A stretch of DNA of 64,000 nt from Cyclina sinensis (taxonomy: Eukaryota; Mollusca; Bivalvia; Venerida; Veneridae). The notes below the pieces were generated by a model. The model saw nothing but the letters and a program-made list of their open reading frames with translations. It was not told the origin of the DNA and searched no databases. Positions within the stretch are counted from its first letter, which is position 1; every line of letters begins with the position of its first letter. Positions 1-15,400 of this stretch are shown here, piece by piece. A program made the position numbers and the translations under genes. Where the stretch lies: NCBI GenBank assembly GCA_012932295.1, contig JAAONU010000002.1, positions 16,281,388-16,345,387 of the forward strand, in the 5' to 3' direction.

Positions 1-304
1 GATTGAACAATGAAAATAAATATATTTTCATATGATTATTTTCTGACCAGTAATGTAATGAATGTTTCATTTTCCTTGGACATTCTTACGCAGTAAACAA
101 AATGTTTTGCATGTTTGTTTGAAACCGGGTGATTGGGTTTTCAGTAAAACATGAAATTTTGATTTTCTTTTATAACCTTAATTGCCAATCGATTGAATTT
201 ATTAAATGTTTAAGTCAAAAAAGGCCTTAGATTATCACTGAAAAGAAGCATTTGTACACAATTTAAATTAAGTTATAGCAAATGTTTTTTTTTGTTTTTC
301 ACAG
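1..304 (+). other. Intron 3' end, upstream of the first exon in the window
   Basis: AT-rich sequence ending in a T-rich tract and AG at 303-304. The similar intron before the paralogous exon 39387-39515 shares stretches such as an AACCTTAAT motif, so this is part of block A. No exon is seen here; the gene continues upstream. Confidence 0.6.
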
Positions 305-433
305 ATGTGAACGAGTGTGACTCAGATTTGAACCAGTGCAGTGAAACAGACACGTGTGTTAATACAGCTGGTGGATACACGTGTTCGTGTAGCATCGGTT
401 TCAAACTGGCAAATGACCTGAGAACGTGTCAAG
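305..433 (+). CDS. Exon 1: calcium-binding EGF
   Basis: Phase 1-1 exon coding one cbEGF: DVNEC calcium-binding start, then [16 protein letters not shown], which carries the Asn/Tyr positions of the Asn-hydroxylation consensus. It is the block-A partner of exon 39387-39515 (same length, same [13 protein letters not shown] ending). Confidence 0.9.
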
Positions 434-3400
434 GTGAGAATCCGCACTGAAATATAAATGCGTTGAAAAAAAACGTACATAATATCACAAATTTAATAAT
501 CAAGTTGAAATAAAAAAGTAGGCACTATGCTAATGTGATTATAAATATTCGTAACATTTATACAAACCAAAACTAAGGATACTTATATAAATCGATGGAT
601 AACTGATTAAGAAATATTTTGTCTGACAGCATGTGATACTTACCATTATGGTGAAAATTGTGCCAACGAGTGTAACTGCGGAGTTGGAGCGTCCAGGTGT
701 GACTCTGTGACAGGGTGTGTCTGCAAAACTGGATGGACCGGAGAAAAATGTGACATTGACAGGAACGAATGCGATAATTCCCCATGCACGGGTCAGCATG
801 AGGTGTGCACGAACACGCCTGGATCATACACCTGCACATGCGGTACAGGATATTCACGAGATTCAAATGACGTGTGTCAAGGTTGGTTAAATACAACTCC
901 AAATATTCGAGAAGAACATTTTTTTTTCAGAAGATAATAACATAAAATACTGTCTATTAACATCTTTGAAGTTCTGCAGTATAAAAAGAATGCCCATGTA
1001 CATATCTGTTAAGCGGTCACACACACACCTTCTGACATTCAAAATCAAATCAGGCAGGCAGTTCATCTTACCATTGCTCTTGAGAAGAACCAGTACTGGA
1101 CTCTTATCTCTGTCACGAACAGCCAACTTTCTCAAATAAATGTTAATGATCAGTAGCAAGGCTCGATTTCCTGACCATTAGTCTGTCTTTGATGATTGGA
1201 AGTGAACATAATTAACCACTCGACTATGTAGACGGGTCTGACCAGTATTATAAACAACAGTTAATGGTCATGTACCCAGTACATATTTAATGTTCTTGTA
1301 CACAGTACAGACTGAATGTACGTTGTCATAACAGCTTAACAGTAAACTACAAAATACAGATCAAGCGTTCATGTATACCACAAGATATGTGCTATGTGTA
1401 CAGCAGTTTTGCAGTCATGTTCAGTCGTTCATTTGTACAATTACAGATATTAATGAGTGTTCCAGCCCCAACCTGAATGACTGTAGTCAGATATGTACTA
1501 ACTCTGTTGGGAGTTACCAGTGTAGTTGTAATCCTGGATTCACACAGGCCGGAAATACTTGTACAGGTAAAACTCCTTTTTTACAAAATAGGGAAATCAA
1601 AGCACTGGAAGCACTGAAATCAGCAAATTAGTTCGTTTTTTAATATGTCATGACAATTTAAAAAGTACTTTGAACTTGTTTGTGAGTAGATTGTTTGCTT
1701 CACATTGGTACAACTTTATGCTAAAATTGATGACAGATCTGGATAGCTACCGTAAATAAATACTCTTTTCAGATATAAATGAATGTGAAGGTCAGAATGA
1801 TTGTTCTCAGGTGTGTACTAACACTCTCGGGAGTTACCGGTGTTCTTGTAATGCTGGATTCAAACTTGACGTCACCACAAGGAAAACATGCATACGTGAG
1901 TTACCTACCCTTTGTTCGGTTTAAAGTATTTCAATATTACATAAACTGCTCTGTTCGTTGAAATCGTAGAAAAAAAGTTGTAAATAAAATGAATTTAAGG
2001 AAAATTTACGCAGCTTCTGTCGATCATTTTTTTAGCACAGAACTTAAATTATGAAGCATGCAAAAGTCATTGAATAAGTATTTCATTAATATTTGCGCCC
2101 TAATAACTTTTACAAATGTTGATACTTTTAAAACAGCGGAGGCAGTGTGTGACCCAAATCCATGCCTGGATAACACACAATGTACAGTTATAGACGGTAA
2201 TGCGACGTGCATTTGTGATGCTGGTTACGAAGCTCTGAATGCAACAGCCTGTGCAGGTATTTTTTTCGTATGGAATGTGTTTAAAATCTTCTTTTATAAG
2301 TAACAAGGAGGTAGGTCAATTTATATATATTACACTTGGCAACGATTAATTTTTGGTATATATTTTGTATCAGAATAAAGCACACAAATCATATACAAAT
2401 ACACAAACAGGCAAACGACAACGCCAAGAAAACAGAAGATAATGACTTATCTATTATTACATAATTGTAGTAGAATGTTGTTTGATCGCGTGTTAACCGC
2501 AACGTACGTGTAACATTTATATTGAAAAATAGCGAAGGAAACTTCAATCTGTTGGGAAACACGAAATTATACAAGGTTTGCATTGTTATTGCTTCCTTTA
2601 GTCTCCATGCACATATGACACTCATATTTCTACATGTGTGCATGCCTGAATCATTGCAGAAACATTTTTGCTAGGTTAAGTAAGATAAGATCCTTTAGCG
2701 AACTTTTTGTTTCTATATTTATGGTTTCGTTTTTTATACGCAGTGAAAAAAATGTAGTAATTATTTTGTAATGTCTGAGCAGATATCCTAGAATGTACAC
2801 AAACACCAAGCCTGTGTTCGCAAGGATGCACTGAGCTACAAGGCGGATATGAGTGTTATTGTGATGAACCAGGCTATCGACTGGACTCTGACCAATCTAC
2901 ATGTGTTGGTAAGATAAGTTATTTAAGGTCCCTTTTTACAAAATTCAGCGTCTCAGTACATTCTTTTGTTTGTATAAAATTACGATTTTTGACCCCAAAA
3001 CGATTCTTCCCCACCATAATCAACTGGCGTAAGCAATGTTTGAAAAAATGATTAATTTTACAATAAAGTGCAACTCCGCAGAGTGTCATGATAATTGTGT
3101 CATGTTTGCGTATAATGTTACGTATGCATAACAAACAGTATTTGATAATGAATTAATTAAGATATTTTCTTTTTAGGGACATATTTGATAGAAACTCTGG
3201 GTGTCTGGCAAGAAGCAGTTCATATTCGAAATTTTGTAGTCTAATACACAATACTAAAACAGTTCTAAACCAAGCACTGCATTTCATAATATATTTTTCT
3301 TATATAGTTTGCTCAGAAAATACTTACGGCGACAATTGTACACAAAATTGCACGTGCGAGGTAGCAAACACTTTGTCTTGCATTCCCACTAATGGCACAT

Positions 3401-6400
3401 GCATATGTAAAGACGGTTGGGAAGGGAGCACGTGCGCTGATGACGTCGATGAATGCGCAGACGCAAATATTCATCAGTGCACGGCAAACTCTGAATGCAT
3501 GAATACTAACGGGTCATTCTACTGTAAATGTGACAACGGGTACTTAAAAGCAGCCGACGGGACATGTCAAGGTACAATTATTTTCCTACATAATATTTAA
3601 TGTATTTATTTGTCTAAAAGGGATTCGCAGACGATGCATACTATATACTTTTCTAGATTTCTAGAAGCAATTATGTTGTTACATTAACGTTTATGTATAC
3701 TGGCAATAAATTCTTTTGTTTTCTCCAAAAACATTCTTTTTCTGAAATATTTAATGATATTAGCATAATAGCGAAATATAGATCTGTAGATATCAGATTG
3801 TACATTTTATTGATATAAAAGTTTTATGCTGTAAATGCAGCTTCTTACAACTACGCAACTATTCACACGTTAAACATATATGACAGTATTTAAAACACAT
3901 GCATTTACCGAATACCATTATGCAATGGCCAAATAATTCATTTACAAGTTAACTTGTGGTCATATTTTCCCCATTGTACATTTTAATGATCCGATTTTGA
4001 CATTATATTAATGTTTCTAAAATTTGCATATTAATATTTATTTTGAAAATATTTTATATTTCTTTGACATTATGTAGAGAGTTATTTTAAAGACATTCCA
4101 CTTTTATTTCATTATATTTTATTCATTTATGTTGATAAAATCATTTGTGACGTCTTCTCTAACCCATTCAGTTTTTAATGTCAGTATTGTTTTAATATTA
4201 TCATTTTAATTTTGAAGACATTTCTTGTGAAAGCCAACATGACAAAACTGTCACAAAATATCACAAAACACAGGGAAAAGTAGTAGGTTTTGTTGAAAAT
4301 ATACGAGATTTCTCAATGATGTTAAAAAGAGGATGTCAAAAAATCTACTTAAGTATTCTGATATTTTTTCTTCAGTTTGTACTCGAGGGACATATGGTGA
4401 AAACTGTAATAATACATGTGAATGTGTTACAAGTAACACCGCGTCTTGTAACCATGTCAATGGAACATGCACATGCAGAGAAGGTTGGGAAACAGACGAC
4501 TGCAGTCAAGACATTGACGAATGCACTGCAAATACAGCAAGATGCCCAGAAAACTCGAGCTGTCAAAACACAAACGGTTCATATGTATGTGATTGTAATG
4601 TCGGGTATAAGACAGTGAATAGAACTTGTCAAGGTAAACTTCGTATTTCTTGTAAAACAAATGTATAAGCTTAGACGCTAGTTACTAAGTGTACATTTAT
4701 GGCTAATATTTAAAGTATTATTGTCTAAGAACCTTTGAAATTTCATAAATGTTTCGCTTATGGTCGCTGAACAAGTCAAAAGATAAGTCTACCATGGACA
4801 TATTCTGATGATATACTGTAGACGTATTCGGAGTTTTACCGTAAAATACGTTTTATCAACAATTATTTACCCTTTAAGTCTGCGATGCAATATTCTTCGG
4901 CGAGAATTGTGCCACACCCTGTACGTGTTTTGCTGTCAACACTGAAGTATGTGACCACGTGAGCGGCGCATGTACTTGCAAGTCAGGATGGGAGGGAGGC
5001 GATTGCAGTCAGAACATAGATGAATGCACGCGAAACAATCCAAATTGCCCTGAATACTCCCAGTGTCAAGACACACAAGGGTCGTATATCTGTGCCTGTG
5101 ACACTGGATATGGAAAAACAAGCAATAATACATGCGAAGGTATATTATGTCTTTTTAGTTAATTCCATTTGTTTCATTATTTAGGGAGATAAACATATCG
5201 TAAATTCAGTAACACTAAATGTTTACGACCACGTGAACCCACCACTGCAAGTCAGTTTTTCTTTCAAATGAATGTGTGAGGTTAACATCCCTTTGAATAA
5301 CTAATGTCAAATCTGGGCAGGCCGGACCGGAGATTGAACCGAGGTCGCTATTACCACGAGCCTACGCAGAGAGAGAGTTGGGGAAAGATGAGCTCTGGCA
5401 AATGAACTACCCAAGAAGACAATCCATTGTATTGAAAGAAAAACAGTTGCTTCTATTTTTTCGTCAAGAAACGCTGACAAATGTCAGTTTTGTCTCAATG
5501 CCTAACACGTTTGTTGTCTTTTCTTCCATATACAATGCTGCGAGGTGTCATCTTGTTACCTGAGTTTTTCAATAGCTCTTTGGTTGACTCAGTATTTTTA
5601 CCATCCTTAGTAATTTTATTAATGTCAAGAGATGTCAGATTTAGAAATGGTTATTGATATCCTTGAAATAATTTATATCCGTCACTAGAGTTTCTACGCT
5701 CGACTGTTGTATATACAAAACGTATCTAATTTATTCAACAACAAAACATGGGTGATTAGATGTTGAAGAAGCCATCATTAAAAGTATTTCTGTCTAACTA
5801 GTAAATTCACTCTTGGCTATTTTTCTTTTGAATCAACCATTCCTATTTCTTTTTAAACTTATGTTAACTTTTTAAACAGATGTTGATGAATGCAGTGATG
5901 GAAGTAACGATTGTGATTCCAACGCAGTATGTGCAAACACTGTCGGAAGTTTTATATGTGCCTGTAAAGATGGCTTCATTGGTAATGGGACAACTTGTTC
6001 AGGTAAAAAATTCATGAAATAACGCTTTGCAATATTGTTAACAGTTGGAACATATATTAAAACGGGTCAAAAAATTTCTGCTTTTTGACCAAAAATGGAA
6101 GGATTTATACCTGCGTTTTTTATTTATGCGAGGGATAAATTTCTGTGTTTTAAAATTCCAGCGATGTTACCGTTTGAATAGCATGGTCGTGAAATTCTGA
6201 CTTGAATGAAAATAACTTGCGTACATTTTTATCAAATATCAGTAGCAATGTAAAGATGGTTAGACTGAAAACACACATTTTCAGAACTGTAACAAAGTGT
6301 ATTGGATCAAAGTGTATTGAAACAAAGTGTATTGGAAACAACAATCAGTATTCATTTAAACACCTCATACACTGCATTTTATATAAAACAGAACTCATTA

Positions 6401-9400
6401 CCGGTACATCATGTAAAGTACCGTATACTCCTTCAACATAAGTCTGTCACTTGTTTTAAAAATCTACAACATCATATTTTGCTCATTTCGCTACCAGGCC
6501 TATGCCTAGTGGCTAACGTATAAACGATAAAAAAGGCCGAAAGTCCCCAATTTATTATTAACAACACTCGCTTCACCTTCAGACTGGATTATTATGTAAA
6601 AATGGGCCGATAACGACAGATACTGTAGTAATTAGTCCACGCCGTCGTCTTTAGAACGGATTATTTTGGTCATGGTGGAGGGCGTACGAACAGAAACAAG
6701 TAGGGCTGCATATCGCGTGGTCACTGCCGAAACGATATGTACCGTTATACAGTGGGTCCAGATATGAATATATGCCAGTCCGAATATAAACAGATTACTG
6801 TAAATGATTTGTGCTAAAAGAAGGCTTTATATAATAGCATCATTAAAGAATGGAATCGCGTTGTGCTGAAGCAAGATTTGTTAATTAACGTTTTGTTTAA
6901 GGAGGGTGTTCTGAAGCACAACAACAAGCATTTGTTAGTAGTATTTGCAGTAATTACACAATAAAGGTCATGGTCGTATCACAGTACTGGGGATCTGCGA
7001 TATATAGCAAGGCCTTGTACCGCGGTAAACCATGTACGTATCGATGCCTCCCTAGAAGTAAGGGTTGTAAAAGTTCCTATTTTCCGTTTTAATTTTGCTC
7101 TAAAATATATTCTGCTTGAATCATTATTGTGGCTTTTATTCAGAATTGCAGAAAAATTACTCCCGCAGAAAAAAACGTGTTTACGGTTCAAACGAATCTT
7201 TTAAAGAGCTAGACAAATAAAACATATTTATTATTCCTTAAAATCTGAAAATGTCATATAAAAAATATGTACTTTTATTGTATTTTGATAGATTGAAATT
7301 TGACTATTCTCAAAACCGGATGTATTTTGGCAAGGATCTTACTTAAAATAGATTTAAATGGCTTAACATTTTACAGTGAAATCATATTTTTAACATTACA
7401 CAAGTGTGAGTTAGTCTGTGGCATATCATGAACATTTTGTGTATTGTCGTTTAGAAATTTCATTTAAGCAAGTTGCTTTAAATCTTACTTTACAGATGTT
7501 GATGAATGCAGCGATGATAGTAACAACTGTGATTCCAACGCGACTTGTACAAACACTGACGGTAGTTTTACATGTACTTGTAGCTCAGGCTACAACGGTG
7601 ATGGAACAAACTGCTCAGGTACATTTTTGTAAAGGGAATTAATGTTAAGAAAGCTGTCATTCATCGAATTTCTGTGAAACTAGTGAATTTGTCCTTGGAT
7701 AACTTTTTCATATTAGTTGACCATTCTTATTTCTTTTGACTTTCTTTATACTTACAGATGTTGATGAATGTAGTGATGGAAGTAACAACTGTGATTCCAA
7801 CGCGACATGTACAAATACTTTAGGTAGTTTTACATGTGCCTGTAACGACGGCTTCCCTGGTGATGGAACAGCTTGTTCAGGTAAAAAAAAATCATGAAAT
7901 AACACTTTTGCTATATTGTAAAAAAGGTTATTTCCATAAAGAATTGTTGAAGAAGATGACAAGAAAACGTATTTGATAATTTGTAAAGTCTGAAAATGTG
8001 TTTGTCATTTAAAACAATGTTTGAGAGATACTATTCCAAATTATATAATGTACTAAAATGGTAATTTGATAAAACTGAAAGTTGTCGACTCAAAACCAAA
8101 AACTTACTTTTTACAATGGTCTGTATTTGAAAAATAGAAGAAAAAGATTTTCGAATGGCGTATCATAAAACAATCGAAACATATTTCTAGCATTTGTCTA
8201 CTTGAATATAACAAGTATTATTTGGTTAATGGCAAATCATGAGCATTATGTATATATTCGTTTAGCAAATTTCATTGATGCAAATTACTTCAAACCTTAC
8301 CTTGCAGATGTTGATGAATGCAGTAATGGAACTGACAACTGTGATTCCAACGCGACATGTACGAATACTGTAGGTAGTTTTACATGTGCCTGTAACCCCG
8401 GCTACAGCGGTGATGGAACAAATTGCTCAGGTACTTTTATAGATAGGGAGAAATTACATTTAATCAGAAAAGGATTAAACTAAAGCAACAAACGAAATGA
8501 CTTTTTCTAAGGGAAGAAATTACATTTACTCCGTCGTCCAGATATTGATTAGTAACATTTGTATCAAACATACTTAAGAAAGATATTGCAGAATAAAAAA
8601 GCGCGCGATTTAAACAAAAGGGAATTGAATTATAAACTGAGAATATAATTCCTAAATGAAAGCTTTATTTCTATATCCTTTTCAGTCTGTGTAGACAGTT
8701 GGGGTGATCAATGTTCAAATGAACCGAAAAATCTATTTGCTATTCATTTTGTGTTAATATTATTTTTGCGACTTCACTTCGAAGACTTTTAAGTAATTTA
8801 AATACATCTAACATCGTTATATCAACTAATCAATGGATGTTTGAAAGGTTATTTACTTTTAATTATATTCTGTATTTTAAAATGCATTATTTTTTCAAAT
8901 ATCTCATTTGTTTTAATGTTATCATTTTTGACTTTACATCCTAGACATTCAGGTTCTGACATAGCTCGTTAAAGTTCTGGCCGTATAATACTGTCACTGT
9001 CAAATATAGTGGATAAGGTTTTACCGAAAAAAAGCTTTATTTGCTAGTGGTGTTAAAGAAAAAAAGACTTTTCAATAGAAAGTGTTTTAACATCTGTTTT
9101 ACATTCATAACATTTTCTTCAGTTTGTACTCAAGGAACACATAGTAAAAGCTGTAATTAAACTTGTGTATGTGTTACAAATAATACGGAGCATTTCATAT
9201 TTCTTTGACATTATGTAGAGAGTTATTTTAAAGACATTCCACTTTTATTTTATTATATTTTATTCATTTATGTTGATAAAATCATTTGTGACTTCTTCTC
9301 TAAGCCATTCATAGTTTTTTATTGTCAGTATTGCCTTAATATTATCATTTGAATTTGAAGACATTTCTTCTGAAAGCCAGCATGACAAAACTGTCACAAA

Positions 9401-12400
9401 ATATCACAAAACACAGAGAAAAGTTAGGTTTTGTTGAAAATACACGAAATGATCTTAAATAGAGGATGTCAAAAAAACTATTTTGCTATTCTGATATCTT
9501 TTCTTCAGTTTGTACTCGAGGGACATATGGTGAAAACTGTAATAATACATGTGAATGTGTTACAAGTAACACCGTGTCTTGTAACCATGTCAATGGAACA
9601 TGCACATGCAAAGAAGGTTGGAAAACAGACGACTGCAGTCAAGACATTGACGAATGCACTGCAAATACAGCAAGATGCCCAGAAAACTCGAGCTGTCAAA
9701 ACACAAACGGTTCATATATATGTGAATGTGATGCCGGGTATATGACAGTGAATGGAACATGTCAAGGTAAACTTCGTACTGTTGTACTCTTTAAAGAAAA
9801 ATACATTATCTTCAGTACTACATATGGTATATAAAGATATATTCATGTGTGCTGGAAATAATATTTTTTCTTTTAAAAATATGTTTTCAGACATCTAATT
9901 GTATGAGGAAAACAGCAAACTATAGATCTGTAGAGATAAAATTGTAAGTTCCTTTGATATATAAAAATATATATAAAGTATTCTAAAAGTACAGCTTCTT
10001 TCAATTACGTTATTTTGTGTATCTAAAACATTTGATTGTAAAACTTTAAGGCAATATTGGAAAACATTTATATTTTTTTGATGCGAAAGAACAAGGGCAT
10101 CATCTTCATATTCTCATTGACTGTTACATAGTTGAAATTACACACGAATTCATTTTAATGAACCGTTTTCCGGATTAATTTAAATAATTTTAAAATCGAT
10201 AAATTAACTAATTAAAGGCCTTGTAAGGACATTTTGCTTTAGGTATATTCTATATTTTAAAGAGCATTTTGAGACATTTCATTTGTGTTAATGTTGTCAT
10301 TTGTAACTTCACCTCCAAGACATAAAGGTTAAGACATTTATTGTAATAATCTGGCCTCATAGTACTATCACTGTCAAAACATATTGGATTGGGTTTAACT
10401 GAAAATAAGCTTCATTTCTTAGTGGTGTTTAGAAAATTAAGACTATAAACTGTATAACTAATCATTTCAAAAAAACGTCCTGATTTTATGATGAAACATG
10501 TAAACTAAAACATGTTCTTAAACAAAAGAACTTTGATGATTTCCATATCACTGAAATGGGTATCATATTTTATTAAAATTTGCGGGATGACTCAATCTTA
10601 AATTTCTAGTACAAAAGTGAAAAAAAATCAATAACACAAAAACCCTCTACTTCGTTTGAAACTGCGGTATTACCAATTTATGCAACCTCCGACGATCCAT
10701 AATAGAAATTGTCTTCCGTTCTTCAACATGTTATCATTTCTGCAAATTGACATCTAGTTTCGAACTAAACCTAGATGTCATTAAAATAAACATTATGTTC
10801 AAGATACCAGAAGGCTCAATTGCAATATTAACTCGAAAGTAACTCGCATCATTTCAATAACCTGAGCTGTTGACATAGATTTTCGTGATTTTCAATGTTT
10901 TGACACAGATTCAAACCCGTTCGTGATATCATCAAGACAAACAGTCTTAGCAAGTGTTATCAAGTTTGTGTTTGTGTTCCTTACTCCCTTCAGTAATTTT
11001 GTTCTGGTAAAGAATCCATTGCCAAAGGACAATTCCTTCTTTGCATGAAATAAATATTTTTGTTTTTGCAAATATTGAATTTTTCAGTATTTGCATGCAA
11101 CTACTATTTGCTATTTATACAAATGAAATCGATTTTCAGAAAAAAATTGTTATGGAACTAAACATTAGTGGTTTAATAAATGATAGTAACAGTTGGAACA
11201 CATGTACTTATTGCTATTCCCTCTCTGGAAAGATTTTGAGAAAAAAGGAGAAATATAGATCTGTAGAGATGACAATCTTAAAGGCAATATTGGAAAACAT
11301 ACATTTATACATACATTTCAAAGGTCAAAATCTTTATTTTCTAAGTTTTCTAAGTTAGATATAGAGAAATGGAATTGTTTTTGCTTATGAAGAATTTTTG
11401 CCTAAATTCCAGTTCTATACAATTAAGTAATTCTGTACAATAAAAATATTAAATTGGTTAACTTTAAGGCAATCTTTGAAAAAATAACCATTCATCTTGG
11501 GCGATGAAACCTAGGTCAGAATCGTAATTTTCTATGTTAACTTTGGTTAATTTCCTTAAAAGTACATTTTTATGAACCGATTTCCAGATTAGTTTAAATG
11601 ATTTTAACATCTGTATATTAATTATTTAGGGACCTTTATAAAGATAGTTTGCTTTTATTTATCTTCCGTATTTTAATATACATTTTTAGACATTCCATTT
11701 GTGTTAATGTTATTTCTGTGACTTCACCTCCGAGACATTCAGGTTTAGACATTTCTTGTAAAAATCCGGCCTCATAAGACTATCACTGGCATAACATATT
11801 GCTTTGGGTTTTACTGAATATAAGCATCATTTCTTCGTACTGCTTATAATTATGATTTTTGTTTGCGGTAGTAATCGTTTCAAAGTCACTTTCAGATTAC
11901 ACTTTTAAGATTACCTTTTGTATCTTCTGTCTAAAAACTATTCAAATAAGATCGTGCTAATATCAGAACTATATAAAGGTTCTACTTTATTTGTTTGTAC
12001 TTTTCTCTTCCAAACAGATATCGATGAATGTGCTACTTTCACGGACGACTGCCATTCCAACGCTTTATGTATAAACACTGTAGGCAGTTTTACTTGTGTC
12101 TGCATAACTGGTTTTAGTGGGAACGGGACAACCTGTACAGGTAACGTTAAACTAAATAACAATTGTATTTCAACTACAAGTAACTTGAAACCACTATTAA
12201 AGATTTCTTCTTTTTCCCTCCTTGGAAAGACCTTGACCAAAATAGAGAAATGTAGATCTTTAGAACTATAAGTGTATTTTTTTGATATGCATGTTTTATG
12301 CTTAGTGTACAGCTTCTTTCAATTACAGAATTATGTTCACTTAAAATATAACATTGACAATATTAAAACACACATTTATTTATCTGATAAAATATTTCAA

Positions 12401-15400
12401 AGCTCAGGTTCTTCATTTTTTCATTAGTGTTAATGTTGTCATTTGTGACTTGACCTCCAAGACATTCAGGTTAAGACAATAATAATTGTACTAATCCGGC
12501 CTCATAGTACTATCACTGTCAAAGGATATTGGATTGTGTTTTTCTAAAAATAAGCTTCATTTCTTGGTAGTGTTTAGACAATTAATACATTTCATTTCTG
12601 ATAATGTTGTCATTTGTGACTTTATCTCCAGGACATTCAGGTTAAGACATTTATTGTTACAGTAATAATTCGGCCTCATAGTAACATCACTGTCAAAACA
12701 TATTGGATTGTATTTAACTGCAAATCAGCTTCATTCCTGAGTGATGTTTAGGAAATTATGATTGTAAACTATATAGCTAATCATTTCAAAGGAACGTCCT
12801 GATTTTATGATGAAACACGTAAATTTTAAACATGTTTTATGCAAAATAACTAAAATGATTTCCATATCATTGAAATGGGTATTATAGTTCATTAAAGATT
12901 GAGGGATGACTCGATATTTTATTTATAGTACCAAAATGAAAGAGCAAAAGGATAAAGCGCCTAGTTCGTTTGAAACTGTGGTATTACCAATTTATGCAAA
13001 CCTCCGACGATCCCTAATAGAATTTGTTTTCTGTTCTCCAACATGTTTTTATTTCTTCAAAATGACACCCAGTTTCGAATAAACCTAGATGTCATTAAGA
13101 TAAACATTCTGTTCAAGATACCAGAAGACTCAATTGCAATATTAACTCGAAAGTAACTCACATCATTTCAATAACCAGAGTGGTTGACATAGATTTTCGT
13201 GATTTAGAATGTTTTGACACAGATTCAAACACGTTCGTGATATCATAAAGACAAACAGTCTTAGCACCTTCTATCAAGTTTGTGTAAAACATATTGCCGC
13301 TAGTATGTTAACAAACTGATTATTCAAGGTGGCGAGTTCCAATCGCCGAACAAACTCTTTGCCCCAAAAGTTCACGTTGAGCACCGTGATATTGAGGTTG
13401 TTTTCCAAAAAGTCTTTTTATAAACATGTCTTCCTTCAAGTTTCATTGTAAAAATGCAGCGTTATTGTCATTCAAATGCAACAACGAACTCTACTGCTCA
13501 CGTAAAACAGTGATGTTTTGTTATATAAACAACAAAAAGGAGCTAAATTTACCGCTTGATTTGATTGTATTTTCTGTTCAACACAGATATTGATGAGTGC
13601 GCTAGTTACACTGACGACTGTCATTCCAACGCTACATGTATAAACACTGTAGGCAGCTTTACTTGTGTCTGCATAACTGGCTTTAGTGGGAACGGGACTA
13701 CCTGTACAGGTAACATTAAACTAAATAACAATTGTATTTTAACAACAAGTAACTTGAAATCACATATACAGATTTCTTTCTTTTTTCCTTCAGTATTTTT
13801 TTTCTTGTAAAGAATTTATTGCCAAAGGACAATGCCTTCTTTGCATGAAATAAATGTTTATGTTTTTGCAAATATTTCATTTTTCAGTATTAAATGCGAT
13901 AAATATTTACTATTGATGCAAATAAACACGATATTCAGAAACAAAATGTTATGGAACTAAACATTATTAGCTTTATGAATTATAGTAACAGTAGGATTAC
14001 AGGTACTTATTGCTATTCTCTCTCTGGAAACGATAATCAGAAACAATTTTATGGAACTAAACATTAAATGATAGCAAAAGTTGGAACAATAACTTATTGC
14101 TTTTCCCTCTCTGAAAAGATTTTGAGCAAAAAGGAGAAATATATTTCTGGAGAGATATAAGTGTGTATATTGTTTTGATATGAATGTTTTATGCTGAAAA
14201 TACAGCGTCTTACATAGAGACAATTCAGTTCACGTTAACATTAAATTGGCAATCTTAAAGGCAGTATTGGAAAACATACATTGATAGATACCTTTCAAAA
14301 TTCAAAATCTTTATTTTTTACAAGATTCCGAACTTAGATTTAGAGAGATAAAATTGTTTTTGCTTTTGATATGAAGGATTTTTGCATAAATACAGTTTTG
14401 TACGATTCAGTAATTATGTACACTAAAAATATTAAATATTTTGGTAAAATCAAATATATTGGTAAACTTTAAGGCAATATTTGAAAGCTTAACCATTTAT
14501 CTGATTATTTGATCGAACCAAGGTCAAAATCGTCATTTTCTAAGTTAAAATTGATTAGCTTTCCTTAAAGGTACATTTTTTGAACAAATTTCCAGATTAG
14601 TTTAAATGATTTTAACATCTATATATTAGTTATTTAAGGACCTTTATAAAGATAGTTTGCTTTTATTTATCTTCCGTGTTTCAATATACATTTTAGACAT
14701 TCTATTTGTGTTAGAGTATTTTTTGCGACTTCACCTCCAAGACATCTTGGTTTAGACATTTCAAAATCTGGCCCCATAGAAATATCACTTGCTTAACATA
14801 TTCTGTTATATCTAGCTGTCGATCATCAAAAACTCGTTTTTTCTTATCAAAAGCAATATTTTCATAATTTTGTAATTAAACCATTTTAATAATTACATTA
14901 TGGTTGTTTTGTTGAGACCAAGTTGATATAGTCGTTTCCAATGACCTTTAATGCTTAGATACATTTTATTCAATATCAGCCGCTAGTAAATTTTCATTGA
15001 AAATTTTAAACTTTTCTGTGTAGATACTGATGAATGCAGTGATGGAAGTAACAACTGTCACACAAATGCCGAATGTACAAATACTGTGGGTAGTTTCACC
15101 TGTGCGTGTATCACCGGCTACAGCGGTAATGGGACAGTCTGCATAGGTATAAAATTTTTATACAAAATATTGAAATATGAAAAACTAAATCAATGAACTG
15201 TAGGTGTACTTAACAGAACTCTTAAATACATTTGTTTAAGTCTATTAAAGTCATAGAAATATTGTTTGTTGATTTATTCTTATTGTAAAAACAAATAGAT
15301 AGATTGATAAAAGAAATAAGTTAATGAATAAATAAGCAAAATTCTAAGGAGACAGACACAGTGTAGGAGCATATTATGTAGCAGCATTATAAAAAAAGTC

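Noticed and set aside
4316..4618. Long + strand frame over exon 8 (and the like over exon 14 at 9431-9745)
   Set aside because: It is an alternative frame of the EGF exon, without Cys spacing; the EGF frame has matching splice phases.
11041..11358. 105-codon open frame in the intron before exon 15
   Set aside because: AT-rich, no motif, and its duplicated counterpart near 13850-14280 is not open, so no coding constraint is evident.
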